Shown here: in pieces, positions 1 to 7,653 of the stretch
Numbering within the stretch: position 1 is the stretch's first letter
Layout of the letters: the number at the start of each line of letters is the position of its first letter
Notes under the pieces: model-generated
Seen by the model: only the letters and a program-made list of their open reading frames with translations
The model's database searches: none
Told to the model about the DNA's origin: nothing
Made by a program: the position numbers and the translations under genes
Assembly: GCA_937934645.1 (NCBI GenBank)
Contig: CALGYZ010000004.1
Location: 1-23,407, forward strand
Source: an uncultured Bacillaceae bacterium
GTDB taxonomy: Bacteria; Bacillota; Bacilli; Bacillales; Caldibacillaceae
Reading direction: 5' to 3'
DNA: 23,407 nucleotides

Positions 1-134
1 GGATTTTTTCGGGATTTTTCCGGGATTAATTTTATTTTTTTCCAACGCCGTTTTTTGCTAAACTAAATATGAAATCGAAGGGGTTTTCAAGGATTGTCCG
101 TTGGAATGCGATGGAAGAAAAAAGGAGAATGGAT

Positions 135-878
135 ATGAGCTTGTTAGAAGTCGATTCGTTATCAGGAGGATATACACGAAAAAATGTAATAAACGATATC
201 AGCTTTACAGTGGATAGGGGAGAAATCGTTGCTTTGATCGGGTTAAACGGAGCCGGTAAAAGCACAACCATAAAACATATCATCGGACTGCTGAATCCGA
301 AAAAAGGGGCGGTCCGGATCAACGGAAAAACGATTTTCGAAAACCGCAACAGGTACAGAAAACAATTCGCATATATCCCTGAGACTCCCGTACTTTATGA
401 GGAATTAACCCTTGAAGAGCATCTGCAACTCACGGCAATGGCCTATAAAGTGGAAGAAAAGGAATTTCACAAAAGAATGGACATGCTGTTGAAAAAATTC
501 CGGATGGAACGGAGAATAAAATGGTTTCCCGTTCATTTTTCAAAAGGGATGAAACAAAAGGTTATGATCATGTCCGCTTTTTTGGCTGATCCGGATTTAT
601 TTATCATTGATGAACCGTTTGTCGGACTGGACCCCGTTGGCATACAAAGCTTGTTGGAATTAATGGAAAAGCGGAAAAAGGAAGGCGCAGGAATATTGAT
701 GTCGACTCACATTTTGGCAACTGCTGAAAAATATTGCGACCGTTTTATCATTTTGCATGAAGGAAGAGTAAAGGCGCAAGGAACGCTGGAACAGTTGCGG
801 AAGCAGTTTCAGTTACATGATGCAAGTCTCGACGAAATTTACATAACATTAACAAAGGAAGATTTAAGCAATGAATAA
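135..878 (+). CDS. ecsA: ABC transporter ATP-binding protein EcsA
   Basis: This is the ATPase subunit of the Ecs ABC transporter, which acts at the cytoplasmic face of the membrane with EcsB. In B. subtilis, ecs mutants are defective in competence, protein secretion and regulated membrane proteolysis. The 247-residue product has a Walker A motif GLNGAGKST at 36-44, a signature region FSKGMKQK at 135-142 (a variant of LSGGQ, as in other EcsA proteins), Walker B LFIIDEP at 155-161 and a switch histidine at 192 (STH). An in-frame ATG exists at 69, but the ATG at 135 has AAAGGAG seven bases upstream and gives exactly the family length of 247. The last eight bases overlap the start of ecsB. Assignment to EcsA rather than a generic ABC ATPase rests on close similarity along the whole length and on the ecsB-ecsC context. 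Confidence 0.93.
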   Translation: MSLLEVDSLSGGYTRKNVINDISFTVDRGEIVALIGLNGAGKSTTIKHIIGLLNPKKGAVRINGKTIFENRNRYRKQFAYIPETPVLYEELTLEEHLQLTAMAYKVEEKEFHKRMDMLLKKFRMERRIKWFPVHFSKGMKQKVMIMSAFLADPDLFIIDEPFVGLDPVGIQSLLELMEKRKKEGAGILMSTHILATAEKYCDRFIILHEGRVKAQGTLEQLRKQFQLHDASLDEIYITLTKEDLSNE

Positions 879-2079
879 CCGGACTCTTTGGAAAAAGCGT
901 TCCGGCGCCCGCTTTAAAGAACTGCTTCGTTACGGAAGGTATATTTTCAATGATCATTTGTTAATCGTGATGATTTTCCTCCTTGGCGGAGGCGCATATT
1001 ATTATAACCAGTGGGTTGGGTCACTTGACCATACTTTTCCGGCGGCTATGTTATTTGCTTTCATTTTTGCGTTTCTTTTATCCGGCGGAAATGTCATTAC
1101 ATTTTTAAAAGAGCCGGATCAAGTATATTTGCTTCCGATGGAAACAGAGCTGAAACCGTATTTCATCCGCTCCTTTTTGTTCACATATTTCTGGCGTCTT
1201 TACATCCAATTCATGACACTGCTCGTTTTGACACCCGTTTATTTACATACATCCGGTACACAAGGGGGATTGCTGTTTTTTGCGCTATTACTGGCGGGGA
1301 TGACAGCCTTCAATCTTTTTCACCGCTGGAATGTCGATTATGATCAGGATCCGTCCACGGTGACGGCAGACTATTGGCTCCGGATTATTTTTAACGGAAT
1401 GCTCGTGTTTTTCTTCATGGAAGGCCGTTGGATTCTGACATGTATCACATTCATTATATTTCTGTTCTATGGTTTATATTTCTTTGAAAAGCGCAGAAGA
1501 TCCGGTCTTCCGTGGGAGCGTTTAGTTGCCAATGAAGAGCGCCGGATGGGACGGTTTTACAGGTTTGCCAATCTTTTTACCGATGTTCCGGAACTCAGAA
1601 ACCGGGTAAAACGGCGAAAATGGGCAGACTTATTCGTGAAGAAAAATTACTTGTCTGATGAAACATATGCATATTTGCTGTCACGTACGTTTCTAAGAAG
1701 CGGGGATTATTTCGGATTGTCAGTCCGGTTGACGGTGATTTGCTCCCTGGTGATTTGGGGCGTGAAAAATCCCTTTGCAAGCTCTGCAGCGGCTTTCGTT
1801 TTTATTTATTTAACGGGTATTCAGCTGCTCCCTTTATGGAAACATCATGACTCCGTTTTATGGTCGCAATTGTATCCGCTGGATGACGGACTGAAAAGGA
1901 AATCCTTTTTAAAGCTTTTATATCGTATTTTGTTCGTGCAGGCGATTGTCTTTTCGTTGATCTTATCCGTTGTGAACGGTCCGGGACAAGGTTTTCTTTT
2001 ACTCCTTGTTCTCTCATTGTTTTGTTACGTTTTTGTATACATATACGGAAAGAACAGATGTTCCGTTTTCAATGAATAA
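871..2079 (+). CDS. ecsB: ABC transporter permease EcsB
   Basis: This is the membrane subunit of the Ecs ABC transporter and the expected partner of EcsA. The protein has 402 residues, close to the roughly 408 of the B. subtilis protein. It has an N-terminal block of hydrophobic segments at about 29-47, 57-76, 103-125, 132-150 and 172-206, then a basic cytoplasmic stretch (about 207-280, rich in KRR) and a second hydrophobic block near the C terminus. The start ATG lies inside the end of ecsA (shared ATGAATAA), with AAAGGAAG nine bases before it, so translation is probably coupled. The substrate of Ecs transporters is not established from sequence. The name rests on position between EcsA and EcsC and on the family's topology. 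Confidence 0.9.
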   Translation: MNNRTLWKKRSGARFKELLRYGRYIFNDHLLIVMIFLLGGGAYYYNQWVGSLDHTFPAAMLFAFIFAFLLSGGNVITFLKEPDQVYLLPMETELKPYFIRSFLFTYFWRLYIQFMTLLVLTPVYLHTSGTQGGLLFFALLLAGMTAFNLFHRWNVDYDQDPSTVTADYWLRIIFNGMLVFFFMEGRWILTCITFIIFLFYGLYFFEKRRRSGLPWERLVANEERRMGRFYRFANLFTDVPELRNRVKRRKWADLFVKKNYLSDETYAYLLSRTFLRSGDYFGLSVRLTVICSLVIWGVKNPFASSAAAFVFIYLTGIQLLPLWKHHDSVLWSQLYPLDDGLKRKSFLKLLYRILFVQAIVFSLILSVVNGPGQGFLLLLVLSLFCYVFVYIYGKNRCSVFNE

Positions 2080-2098
2080 TAACTGGGAGTTGCTGTAT

Positions 2099-2824
2099 AT
2101 GAAATATGAAGAAAAAGCTTATGATGAACTGCTCGCTTGGCAAAGGGAAATTAGAAAAAAACGCGGTTTTTTACGACGGATTTCCAAGTCCGTACAAAAC
2201 AAATTTAATGACTTATTGCCGGAAAAATTTCATGACATTATGACGGAAGCGGTAAAAGGAATGATTGAAACTGTATTAACCGGCTCAAAGATTTTTTTTC
2301 GCAAGCCCTTTTCAAAAGCTTATACATTGGAAGAGAAAGAAAAGTTAATTAAAGAGCAACTGGAAAAATATCGGAAAACCGCAGCCGTCGAAGGAGCAGG
2401 AACCGGAGCCGGGGGATTGATGCTGGGGTTCGTGGATTTCCCGCTGCTTTTGTCAATTAAGACAAAATTTTTGTATGATGTCGCGCGGATTCATCAATAT
2501 GATGTGAATGAATATGAAGAAAGATTATTTCTTTTATTTGTCTTTCAGCTTGCTTTTTCGTCGGATGAAAAACGGGTTGAAACATTAACGATCATTGAAA
2601 ATTGGGAAGAGAAGAAAAAAGAACTGGTAAATTTGGATTGGAGGTCCTTTCAACAGGAATACCGCGACTATATTGACTTCGTAAAAATGTTGCAGCTTTT
2701 GCCGGGAATTGGGGCAGCCATCGGGGCATATGCAAACTATAAATTGCTTGATCAGCTGGGGAAAACTGCCATTTATGCGTACCGGATCCGGTATTTTTCA
2801 AATTTGAAATCGATAAAAAATTAA
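2099..2824 (+). CDS. ecsC: EcsC family protein
   Basis: This is the third gene of the ecs operon and encodes an EcsC-family protein whose molecular role is unknown; in B. subtilis it is less important than ecsA and ecsB for the ecs phenotypes. The 241-residue product has a charged N terminus, a glycine-rich hydrophobic stretch at about 100-120 (GAGTGAGGLMLGF) and a second one near the C terminus (LLPGIGAAIGAYANY), both typical of EcsC. I chose the ATG at 2099 because GGGAG lies ten bases upstream and the length fits the family (about 236). Another in-frame ATG at 2072 overlaps the ecsB stop in the same ATGAATAA arrangement as ecsA/ecsB, but has no good ribosome binding site. The gene is followed by a terminator. 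Confidence 0.85.
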   Translation: MKYEEKAYDELLAWQREIRKKRGFLRRISKSVQNKFNDLLPEKFHDIMTEAVKGMIETVLTGSKIFFRKPFSKAYTLEEKEKLIKEQLEKYRKTAAVEGAGTGAGGLMLGFVDFPLLLSIKTKFLYDVARIHQYDVNEYEERLFLLFVFQLAFSSDEKRVETLTIIENWEEKKKELVNLDWRSFQQEYRDYIDFVKMLQLLPGIGAAIGAYANYKLLDQLGKTAIYAYRIRYFSNLKSIKN

Positions 2825-2851
2825 TACCGGTCATAAAATAAGACCGACCAT

Positions 2852-2887
2852 AAACGTGGAAAGCGAAAGGAGCTTCCCCGTTTTTTT
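2852..2887 (+). terminator. Terminator of the ecs operon
   Basis: An imperfect hairpin (AAACG-T-GGAA pairing with TTCC-C-CGTTT, plus a GC pair next to the loop) is followed directly by a run of seven T. It lies 28 bases after the ecsC stop, in the gap before the convergent amidohydrolase gene. Confidence 0.65.
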
Positions 2888-2954
2888 GATTCTGCTTCCG
2901 TATTTGATGGAAAAATGTCAATCAATCAAGTAGATAAAACGAAGTTTCTAAGGC

Positions 2955-4127
2955 TTAATGATGCTGATATTGGATTGCAGCCGTCAAAAGTGTTTTGGCA
3001 GCGATTTTCATTGCTTTTTCATTAAAATCAAACTTTGGATGATGGTGAGGAAATGTTTTTTCATCATCATCGGGCTTTGCACCGGTAAAGAAAAAGGTTC
3101 CTTTTACCCGTTGTAAATAATAGGCGAAATCCTCACCGATCATCCGCTGTTCACCCTCGGCTACTTTTGTTACGCCGGGAATTTTTTTGGCGATTTCCGC
3201 TAAAAATCTTGTCTCTTCCTCGTGGTTGACAACGGGTGGATAACCGCGGTAATAGCGGAAAGTATAATCGCAATCATGACTGTAACATGTTCCTTTGATC
3301 ATCCGTTCCATTTCCTGTTCGATTTGATTCCGGACATTCTGGTCAAAAGTCCGCACCGTTCCTTCCAGTTCCACCGTGTCCGGGATCGCATTAAAAGTGC
3401 TACCGGCAATAAATTTTCCTACGGATACAACGGCTGCTTTGACCGGATTGACGTGTCTTGAAACAATTTTTTGTAAATTAATGACAAGCTGGCTGGCACA
3501 AACAACCGGATCTCTAGACAAATGGGGATAGGCACCGTGGCCGCCTTTTCCTTTAATTGTTATTGTGAAGCGATCGGCGGCTGCCATAACAGGTCCCGTT
3601 CTGTATAATATTTGCCCCAAAGGTTCTGTTGCCCATAAATGAGTGCCGAAAATCGCATCCACTCCGTCCAGACATCCGTCTTCAATCATCGATTTTGCTC
3701 CGCCGGGGGCAATTTCTTCCGCATGCTGGTGGATCAGTACATATTCTCCGGGCAATTCATCCCGGAGTTCATGCAATATTTTCGCAATCGTTAAAAGAAC
3801 GGCTGTATGTCCGTCATGTCCGCAAGCATGCATTACTCCCGGGACGGTTGATTTATAAGGAGCATCTTTTTCATCCTGAATCGGCAGAGCATCAAAGTCT
3901 GCGCGCAAGGCAACCGTTTTCCCGTTCTTCTTTCCTTTAATTCTAGCTACAACTCCGTTTCCCCCGACGTTTGTCTGTACATCAATATTTAACTTTTTGT
4001 AAAATCCGGCGATATATTTTGCTGTTTTATACTCTTTAAAGGAAACTTCCGGGTGTTTGTGTAAATATCTGCGGATTTCTACCATTCTGTCATAATACTC
4101 ATCTACCATCCGGAATACTTTTTGCAA
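2955..4127 (-). CDS. yhaA: M20D family metal-dependent amidohydrolase (YhaA-like)
   Basis: This is a probable cytoplasmic metal-dependent amidohydrolase of the M20D group (hippurate hydrolase / N-acyl-amino-acid hydrolase type). Such enzymes cleave N-acyl or similar amide bonds; the substrate here cannot be told. The 390-residue product shows the metal-binding signature MHACGHDGH (Cys102, His104), the catalytic glutamate pair EE at 137-138, His163 in GTHLW, the dimer-domain motif GKGGHGAYPH and a C-terminal metal histidine in HHHPKF at about 361-363. The preferred start is TTG 4127, with AAAGGGGG about nine bases upstream. An upstream ATG at 4172 would overlap the preceding gene by 20 bases, and another ATG lies at about 4109. 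It probably forms an operon with the HmoB-like gene upstream. The gene name follows B. subtilis YhaA and is less sure than the family. Confidence 0.85.
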   Translation of the reverse strand: MQKVFRMVDEYYDRMVEIRRYLHKHPEVSFKEYKTAKYIAGFYKKLNIDVQTNVGGNGVVARIKGKKNGKTVALRADFDALPIQDEKDAPYKSTVPGVMHACGHDGHTAVLLTIAKILHELRDELPGEYVLIHQHAEEIAPGGAKSMIEDGCLDGVDAIFGTHLWATEPLGQILYRTGPVMAAADRFTITIKGKGGHGAYPHLSRDPVVCASQLVINLQKIVSRHVNPVKAAVVSVGKFIAGSTFNAIPDTVELEGTVRTFDQNVRNQIEQEMERMIKGTCYSHDCDYTFRYYRGYPPVVNHEEETRFLAEIAKKIPGVTKVAEGEQRMIGEDFAYYLQRVKGTFFFTGAKPDDDEKTFPHHHPKFDFNEKAMKIAAKTLLTAAIQYQHH

Positions 4128-4152
4128 TTTCGTTTTCCCCCTTTTGAAAATA

Positions 4153-4674
4153 TTACCGGCTTTCCTCCTCATCCCCGGTTCCGATGATATATTCCCGCAA
4201 ATAAGAATAGTCTGTATACATTTTTCTTTTATTCACTTCAATGGCTAAATCTTTTTCACCGGCGGCAAAAAACTTTTCTCTTTCTTTCCAGGATTCAAAG
4301 GCCTTTTTATTTTTCCAGCAAGTAATAATTAAATATGTATTGTGCTTTACGGGACGCAATATGCGCATTGCCAGGAAATCTTCGGCATACCCGAGTTTAC
4401 GGGGACGTTTTTGCAACCGGTATTCAAATACTTCCCGGTTTTCTACTGTTACTGGCAAAAAATGAAAAACGGCAAATCCTTTTTCCGGTATGTTCCCGCT
4501 GGATTCAATAATGTCAAATCTTTTAGGCACGGAAAAAACGGTTTTTCCCGCTGTTTCATGGTACAGAAGTGCATGATCTTCCCCATACATGAATGTCATA
4601 TATTCTTTTTTATGTTTGTTTAATAATTTTAACAGAAAGTCGGCCGTACCCGTTGTAATATAAACTTTTTTCAT
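4153..4674 (-). CDS. hmoB: HmoB-like heme-degrading monooxygenase family protein
   Basis: This resembles B. subtilis HmoB (YhgC), an IsdG-like heme monooxygenase that opens heme to release iron. The N terminus KVYITTGTADFL and the core GFAVFHFLPVT and RILRPV match HmoB along its length (173 against about 166 residues). The ABM-type ferredoxin-like domain spans about 65-150. The known active-site trio is Asn70, Trp128 and His138 in B. subtilis, as recalled. Trp129 is kept in FESW, but the Asn position appears to be His71 and the His position Gly139 (FFAAGE), so normal activity is doubtful. The ATG at 4674 follows a G-rich site (GGGGGG). It is divergent from hemE and overlaps the possible upstream start of the amidohydrolase. 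Confidence 0.78.
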   Translation of the reverse strand: MKKVYITTGTADFLLKLLNKHKKEYMTFMYGEDHALLYHETAGKTVFSVPKRFDIIESSGNIPEKGFAVFHFLPVTVENREVFEYRLQKRPRKLGYAEDFLAMRILRPVKHNTYLIITCWKNKKAFESWKEREKFFAAGEKDLAIEVNKRKMYTDYSYLREYIIGTGDEEESR

Positions 4675-5069
4675 AAAATCCCCCCGTCATTCGTAAGCAG
4701 ATTATTTTCCTGTTTACCCGGTAAATGATATCTTGTATATGGTTTTTCATTTTAGATATGACCGGGGACAGGTGCAAGACTGGAAATGCTGCTTATTTAT
4801 TATTCTATGACACATTTTTGCCTGCCGCCAAAGGATTGGCATCCGATAATTATTATTACTTAATAATAATTGCAAGATGGCAACTTTATGACAAATTTTA
4901 TGGAAATGTATACATTTATAAAAAATCCATGTATATTATAAAGTAGAATATGTATTAAAATTATTATTATATTATAATGAATTCACTTAAGTTTTGAATC
5001 TTTTTTAACTTTTACCGGGAATAATATATTCATGAATATATTAAAAAATGGGGAAAGGGTGCCACTTTT
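4675..5069. promoter_or_regulatory. Divergent AT-rich control region between hmoB and hemE
   Basis: This 395-base gap holds no convincing gene. It must carry the promoters of both divergent genes, though I cannot place a confident -35/-10 pair for either. It contains an 11-2-11 perfect inverted repeat at 4848-4871 (AATTATTATTA arms), a 14-bp perfect palindrome at 4904-4917 (AAATGTATACATTT) and a 22-bp perfect palindrome at 5022-5043 just before hemE. The segment 4844-4858 matches a recalled PerR box consensus (TTATAATTATTATAA) at 12 of 15 positions. High AT content makes chance repeats likely, so operator function is only inferred. Confidence 0.5.
5022..5043. promoter_or_regulatory. 22-bp perfect palindrome upstream of hemE
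   Basis: The half-site TAATATATTCA is followed directly by its exact reverse complement. It ends 26 bases before the hemE ATG and contains a -10-like TAATAT, so a protein bound here could block transcription of hemE-hemH. The palindrome is seen directly; operator function is an inference. Confidence 0.4.
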
Positions 5070-6104
5070 ATGAAGAGGATTACCAATGATACATTTTTAC
5101 GGGCAGCAAGGGGGGAGAAAACAGAACATATTCCTGTCTGGTATATGCGGCAGGCGGGAAGGTCCCAGCCAGAATACCGGAAATTGAAAGAAAAGTATTC
5201 TTTATTTGAAATTACCCGTCAGCCTGAACTTTGTGCCTATGTTACAAGGCTTCCGGTGGAACAATACGGGGTGGATGCGGCAATATTATATAAAGATATT
5301 ATGACACCGCTTCCTGCGATCGGGATCGATGTGAAAATTAAATCCGGAATCGGCCCGGTAATCGATAACCCGATCAGATCCGTGAAAGATGTAGAAAATC
5401 TGGGAGAAATTGATCCGGAATCGGATATTCCTTATATTTTAGAAACGATCCGCATATTGACAACCGAGCAATTGGAAGTTCCTTTAATCGGCTTTGCCGG
5501 AGCGCCGTTTACATTGGCCAGTTATATGATTGAAGGCGGCCCTTCGAAAAATTACTATAAAACCAAAACATTTATGTACAGTGAACCGGACGGATGGTCT
5601 CTGTTAATGGAAAAATTAGGAAAAATGACCGTTGATTATGTCAAAGCACAAATCCGTGCGGGTGCAAGTGCAATACAATTGTTCGATTCATGGGTCGGCG
5701 CGTTAAGTGCTGAAGATTACCGTACATACATAAAACCGGTGATGAAAAAATTAATTCAAGCGATTAAAGAAGAAGGGGTTCCCGTTATACTGTTCGGTGT
5801 TGGAGCCGGGCATCTGATTCATGAATGGAATGAACTCCCTGCTGATGTCATCGGGTTGGATTGGCGCACTCCAATCCGGGAGGTGCGTAAAGCAGGTGTA
5901 ACGAAAGCTTTACAGGGAAATTTGGATCCGGTGATCTTAATGGCTCCTTGGGAATTGATTGAAGAAAGAGTGAAAAAAATATTAGATGAAGGAATGAAAC
6001 AGCCCGGATATATTTTTAACCTGGGTCACGGTGTTTTCCCTGATATTAAACCGGATACATTAAAACGGTTAACGAAATTTATCCATGAATATACGAAAGC
6101 ATAG
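5070..6104 (+). CDS. hemE: Uroporphyrinogen decarboxylase HemE
   Basis: This enzyme removes four carboxyl groups from uroporphyrinogen III to give coproporphyrinogen III, the branch substrate of heme synthesis, in the cytosol. The 344-residue protein carries the N-terminal signature PVWYMRQAGRSQPEYR with the substrate-binding arginines R27 and R31, the catalytic aspartate D76 in YKDIMTPLPA, the motif GFAGAPFTLASYMIEGGPS and the C-terminal NLGHGVFP. The length is close to the 353 of B. subtilis. The start follows a GGGGAAAGGGTG ribosome binding site. It is followed 69 bases later by hemH, with no terminator between, so the two are probably one operon. A palindrome just upstream may be an operator. 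Confidence 0.96.
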   Translation: MKRITNDTFLRAARGEKTEHIPVWYMRQAGRSQPEYRKLKEKYSLFEITRQPELCAYVTRLPVEQYGVDAAILYKDIMTPLPAIGIDVKIKSGIGPVIDNPIRSVKDVENLGEIDPESDIPYILETIRILTTEQLEVPLIGFAGAPFTLASYMIEGGPSKNYYKTKTFMYSEPDGWSLLMEKLGKMTVDYVKAQIRAGASAIQLFDSWVGALSAEDYRTYIKPVMKKLIQAIKEEGVPVILFGVGAGHLIHEWNELPADVIGLDWRTPIREVRKAGVTKALQGNLDPVILMAPWELIEERVKKILDEGMKQPGYIFNLGHGVFPDIKPDTLKRLTKFIHEYTKA

Positions 6105-6173
6105 TTTCATATTTTCAAATGCAAAAGCCGGTGGCAAGATTCCAAACACTAAATAGAACAAGGGGTGGAAAAA

Positions 6174-7106
6174 ATGGCTAAAGAAAGACTCGGATTGCTT
6201 GTCATGGCCTACGGAACACCATATACGGAAGATGATATTGAGCCTTATTACACACATATTCGTAACGGTCGCAGACCTCCGGAAGAACATTTGGAAGATT
6301 TAAAACGACGTTACCGGGCGATCGGTGGCCTTTCTCCTTTGGCAGAAATAACAAAAGACCAGGCAAGAAAGCTGGCCGGCCGTTTAAACAACATCCAAAA
6401 TGATATTCAGTTTGAACTATTTTTAGGTCTTAAACATATTCATCCGTTTATCGAAGATGCGGTAAAGGATATGCACGATGCGGGAATAAAAAATGCAGTA
6501 AGCATCGTTCTGGCTCCCCATTACTCTACGATGAGCATAAAAAGTTATAATGACCGTGCGCTTAAAGCGGCCGAAAAATACGGGGGAATCCAAATTACGA
6601 CCGTTGATCAATGGTATGATGAACCGAAATTTATCCAATATTGGGCAAACGAAATTAAAAAAACGCTGGGAAGCATGCCGGAAGACGAACGGGAACATTC
6701 AGTCGTTATTTTTTCGGCACACAGTTTGCCGGAAAAAATTTTGGAGAAAGGCGACCCGTATCCGGAGCAGCTGGAGATTACAGCCAAGCTAATTGCCGAA
6801 AAAGCGGGACTTACCGATTATGCCATCGGCTGGCAGAGCGAAGGAAAAACTCCCGAACCATGGCTCGGACCTGACGTGCAGGATTTAACAAGGGAACTAT
6901 ATAATGAAAAACAGTACAAAGCATTTATCTATTGTCCGGTCGGATTTGTCGCTGATCATCTGGAAGTTTTATTTGATAATGATACGGAATGTCAGATTGT
7001 ATGTGAAGAGCTGGGCGTCAAATATTACCGTCCCGCAATGCCAAATGACAATGATTTGTTTATTGATGCGTTGGCTGATGCTGTGATAAAAGTAATAAAA
7101 AATTAA
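6174..7106 (+). CDS. hemH: Coproporphyrin III ferrochelatase HemH (CpfC)
   Basis: This enzyme inserts ferrous iron into the porphyrin ring; in Firmicutes the substrate is coproporphyrin III and the product coproheme. The 310-residue protein, the same length as B. subtilis HemH, keeps Tyr13 (MAYGTPY, an iron/porphyrin ligand in the family), His183 in FSAHSLPE and Glu264 in VADHLEVL, the metal-binding pair. The ATG at 6174 has AAGGGGTG six bases before it; an in-frame GTG at 6165 lies inside that ribosome binding site and is rejected. The product of the next B. subtilis gene, hemY (coproporphyrinogen oxidase CgoX), would supply its substrate, but that gene is not present downstream. Confidence 0.96.
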   Translation: MAKERLGLLVMAYGTPYTEDDIEPYYTHIRNGRRPPEEHLEDLKRRYRAIGGLSPLAEITKDQARKLAGRLNNIQNDIQFELFLGLKHIHPFIEDAVKDMHDAGIKNAVSIVLAPHYSTMSIKSYNDRALKAAEKYGGIQITTVDQWYDEPKFIQYWANEIKKTLGSMPEDEREHSVVIFSAHSLPEKILEKGDPYPEQLEITAKLIAEKAGLTDYAIGWQSEGKTPEPWLGPDVQDLTRELYNEKQYKAFIYCPVGFVADHLEVLFDNDTECQIVCEELGVKYYRPAMPNDNDLFIDALADAVIKVIKN

Positions 7107-7117
7107 AAAATGACGGG

Positions 7118-7165
7118 ATTGTCTCATGCTGGTACGCAGGTGTACCGGTATGAGACAATTTAATT
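7118..7165 (+). terminator. Stem-loop terminator after hemH
   Basis: A long hairpin starts 12 bases after hemH: ATTGTCTCAT pairs with ATGAGACAAT (7150-7159) and, inside it, GGTAC pairs with GTACC, with three further pairs joining the two, giving an 18-bp stem with a six-base loop. The T-tract after it is short (TTTAATT), so termination is likely but not certain. The next 215 bases (7160-7375) hold nothing I can identify. Confidence 0.55.
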
Positions 7166-7375
7166 GATCCGGCTATTTGCCATTAAATCAAAGAACAGGA
7201 ATACTTGTATACTATCATTAATCCTACTGGAAATTTTTTGATCATTGTTTAAAGTAAGAGGAAATCATTTACATAAACAATGAAACACGTAAGAAAAGGG
7301 ACCATATAGTTGTCCGGTATTATGAAGATTTTCACGGAAAAAGAAGACAGTCTGAACATAAAAGTAACGGACGAT

Positions 7376-7426
7376 AAAAAATTCCCCCTCCAATATTCAA
7401 TGACCATACGTTCATCATGAAGGGGG
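7376..7426 (-). terminator. Terminator of yhfH (minus strand)
   Basis: Read on the minus strand, CCCCCTTCA pairs with TGGAGGGGG (nine pairs, one G-U) and is followed by AATTTTTTAT. It lies about 50 bases beyond the yhfH stop. The loop is long (25 bases), which lowers confidence. Confidence 0.45.
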
Positions 7427-7474
7427 ATCAATAAGGAGTGTGGATAAAAGAGCGTGGCAGGTTAACAAAGGATT

Positions 7475-7612
7475 TTAATTCATGTCCTTCAGGCCTAAAC
7501 ATTTATAACAAATATTTCCATAGCATTCGTGTTGCTCTTCAATTTCTTCACCGCATTTTTGGCAAAATTTTGCCGGCAAGTTTTGAAAGAATTCCAATAT
7601 GTTTAAAACCAT
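7475..7612 (-). CDS. yhfH: Small zinc-ribbon-like protein YhfH
   Basis: This small gene encodes 45 residues: a hydrophobic N terminus (MVLNILEFF), then NLPAKFCQKCGEEIEEQ and a second cysteine cluster ECYGNICYKC. Five cysteines (17, 20, 30, 35, 38), as two CxxC pairs plus one, suggest a small zinc ribbon. It matches the YhfH family, which in B. subtilis lies beside yhfI as here; function unknown. The ATG follows AGGGGAG with about seven bases spacing, and a good promoter lies 42 bases upstream of the start. The gene is divergent from yhfI and has its own probable terminator, so it is transcribed alone. Confidence 0.85.
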   Translation of the reverse strand: MVLNILEFFQNLPAKFCQKCGEEIEEQHECYGNICYKCLGLKDMN

Positions 7613-7653
7613 CCGGATCTCCCCTCTTTTGAATTGGTGTTGTTCTATAACAC

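Noticed and set aside
1..40. Three near-copies of a GGGATTTTT unit at the left edge
   Set aside because: Very short, imperfect and cut by the window edge. No confident promoter or repeat family can be assigned before ecsA.
4725..4946. Open frame of 73 codons in the hmoB-hemE gap
   Set aside because: No ribosome binding site, odd composition (runs of Tyr/Ile from AT-rich repeats) and it covers the inverted repeats; most likely chance.
7118..7159. Long inverted repeat after hemH as an insertion-sequence end or MITE
   Set aside because: It is one compact hairpin at a gene end with no transposase or target duplication seen; a terminator explains it better.
7249..7431. Open frame of 60 codons on the minus strand and a 32-codon plus-strand frame at about 7321
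   Set aside because: No good start or ribosome binding site, no recognisable protein. The upper part forms the yhfH terminator.
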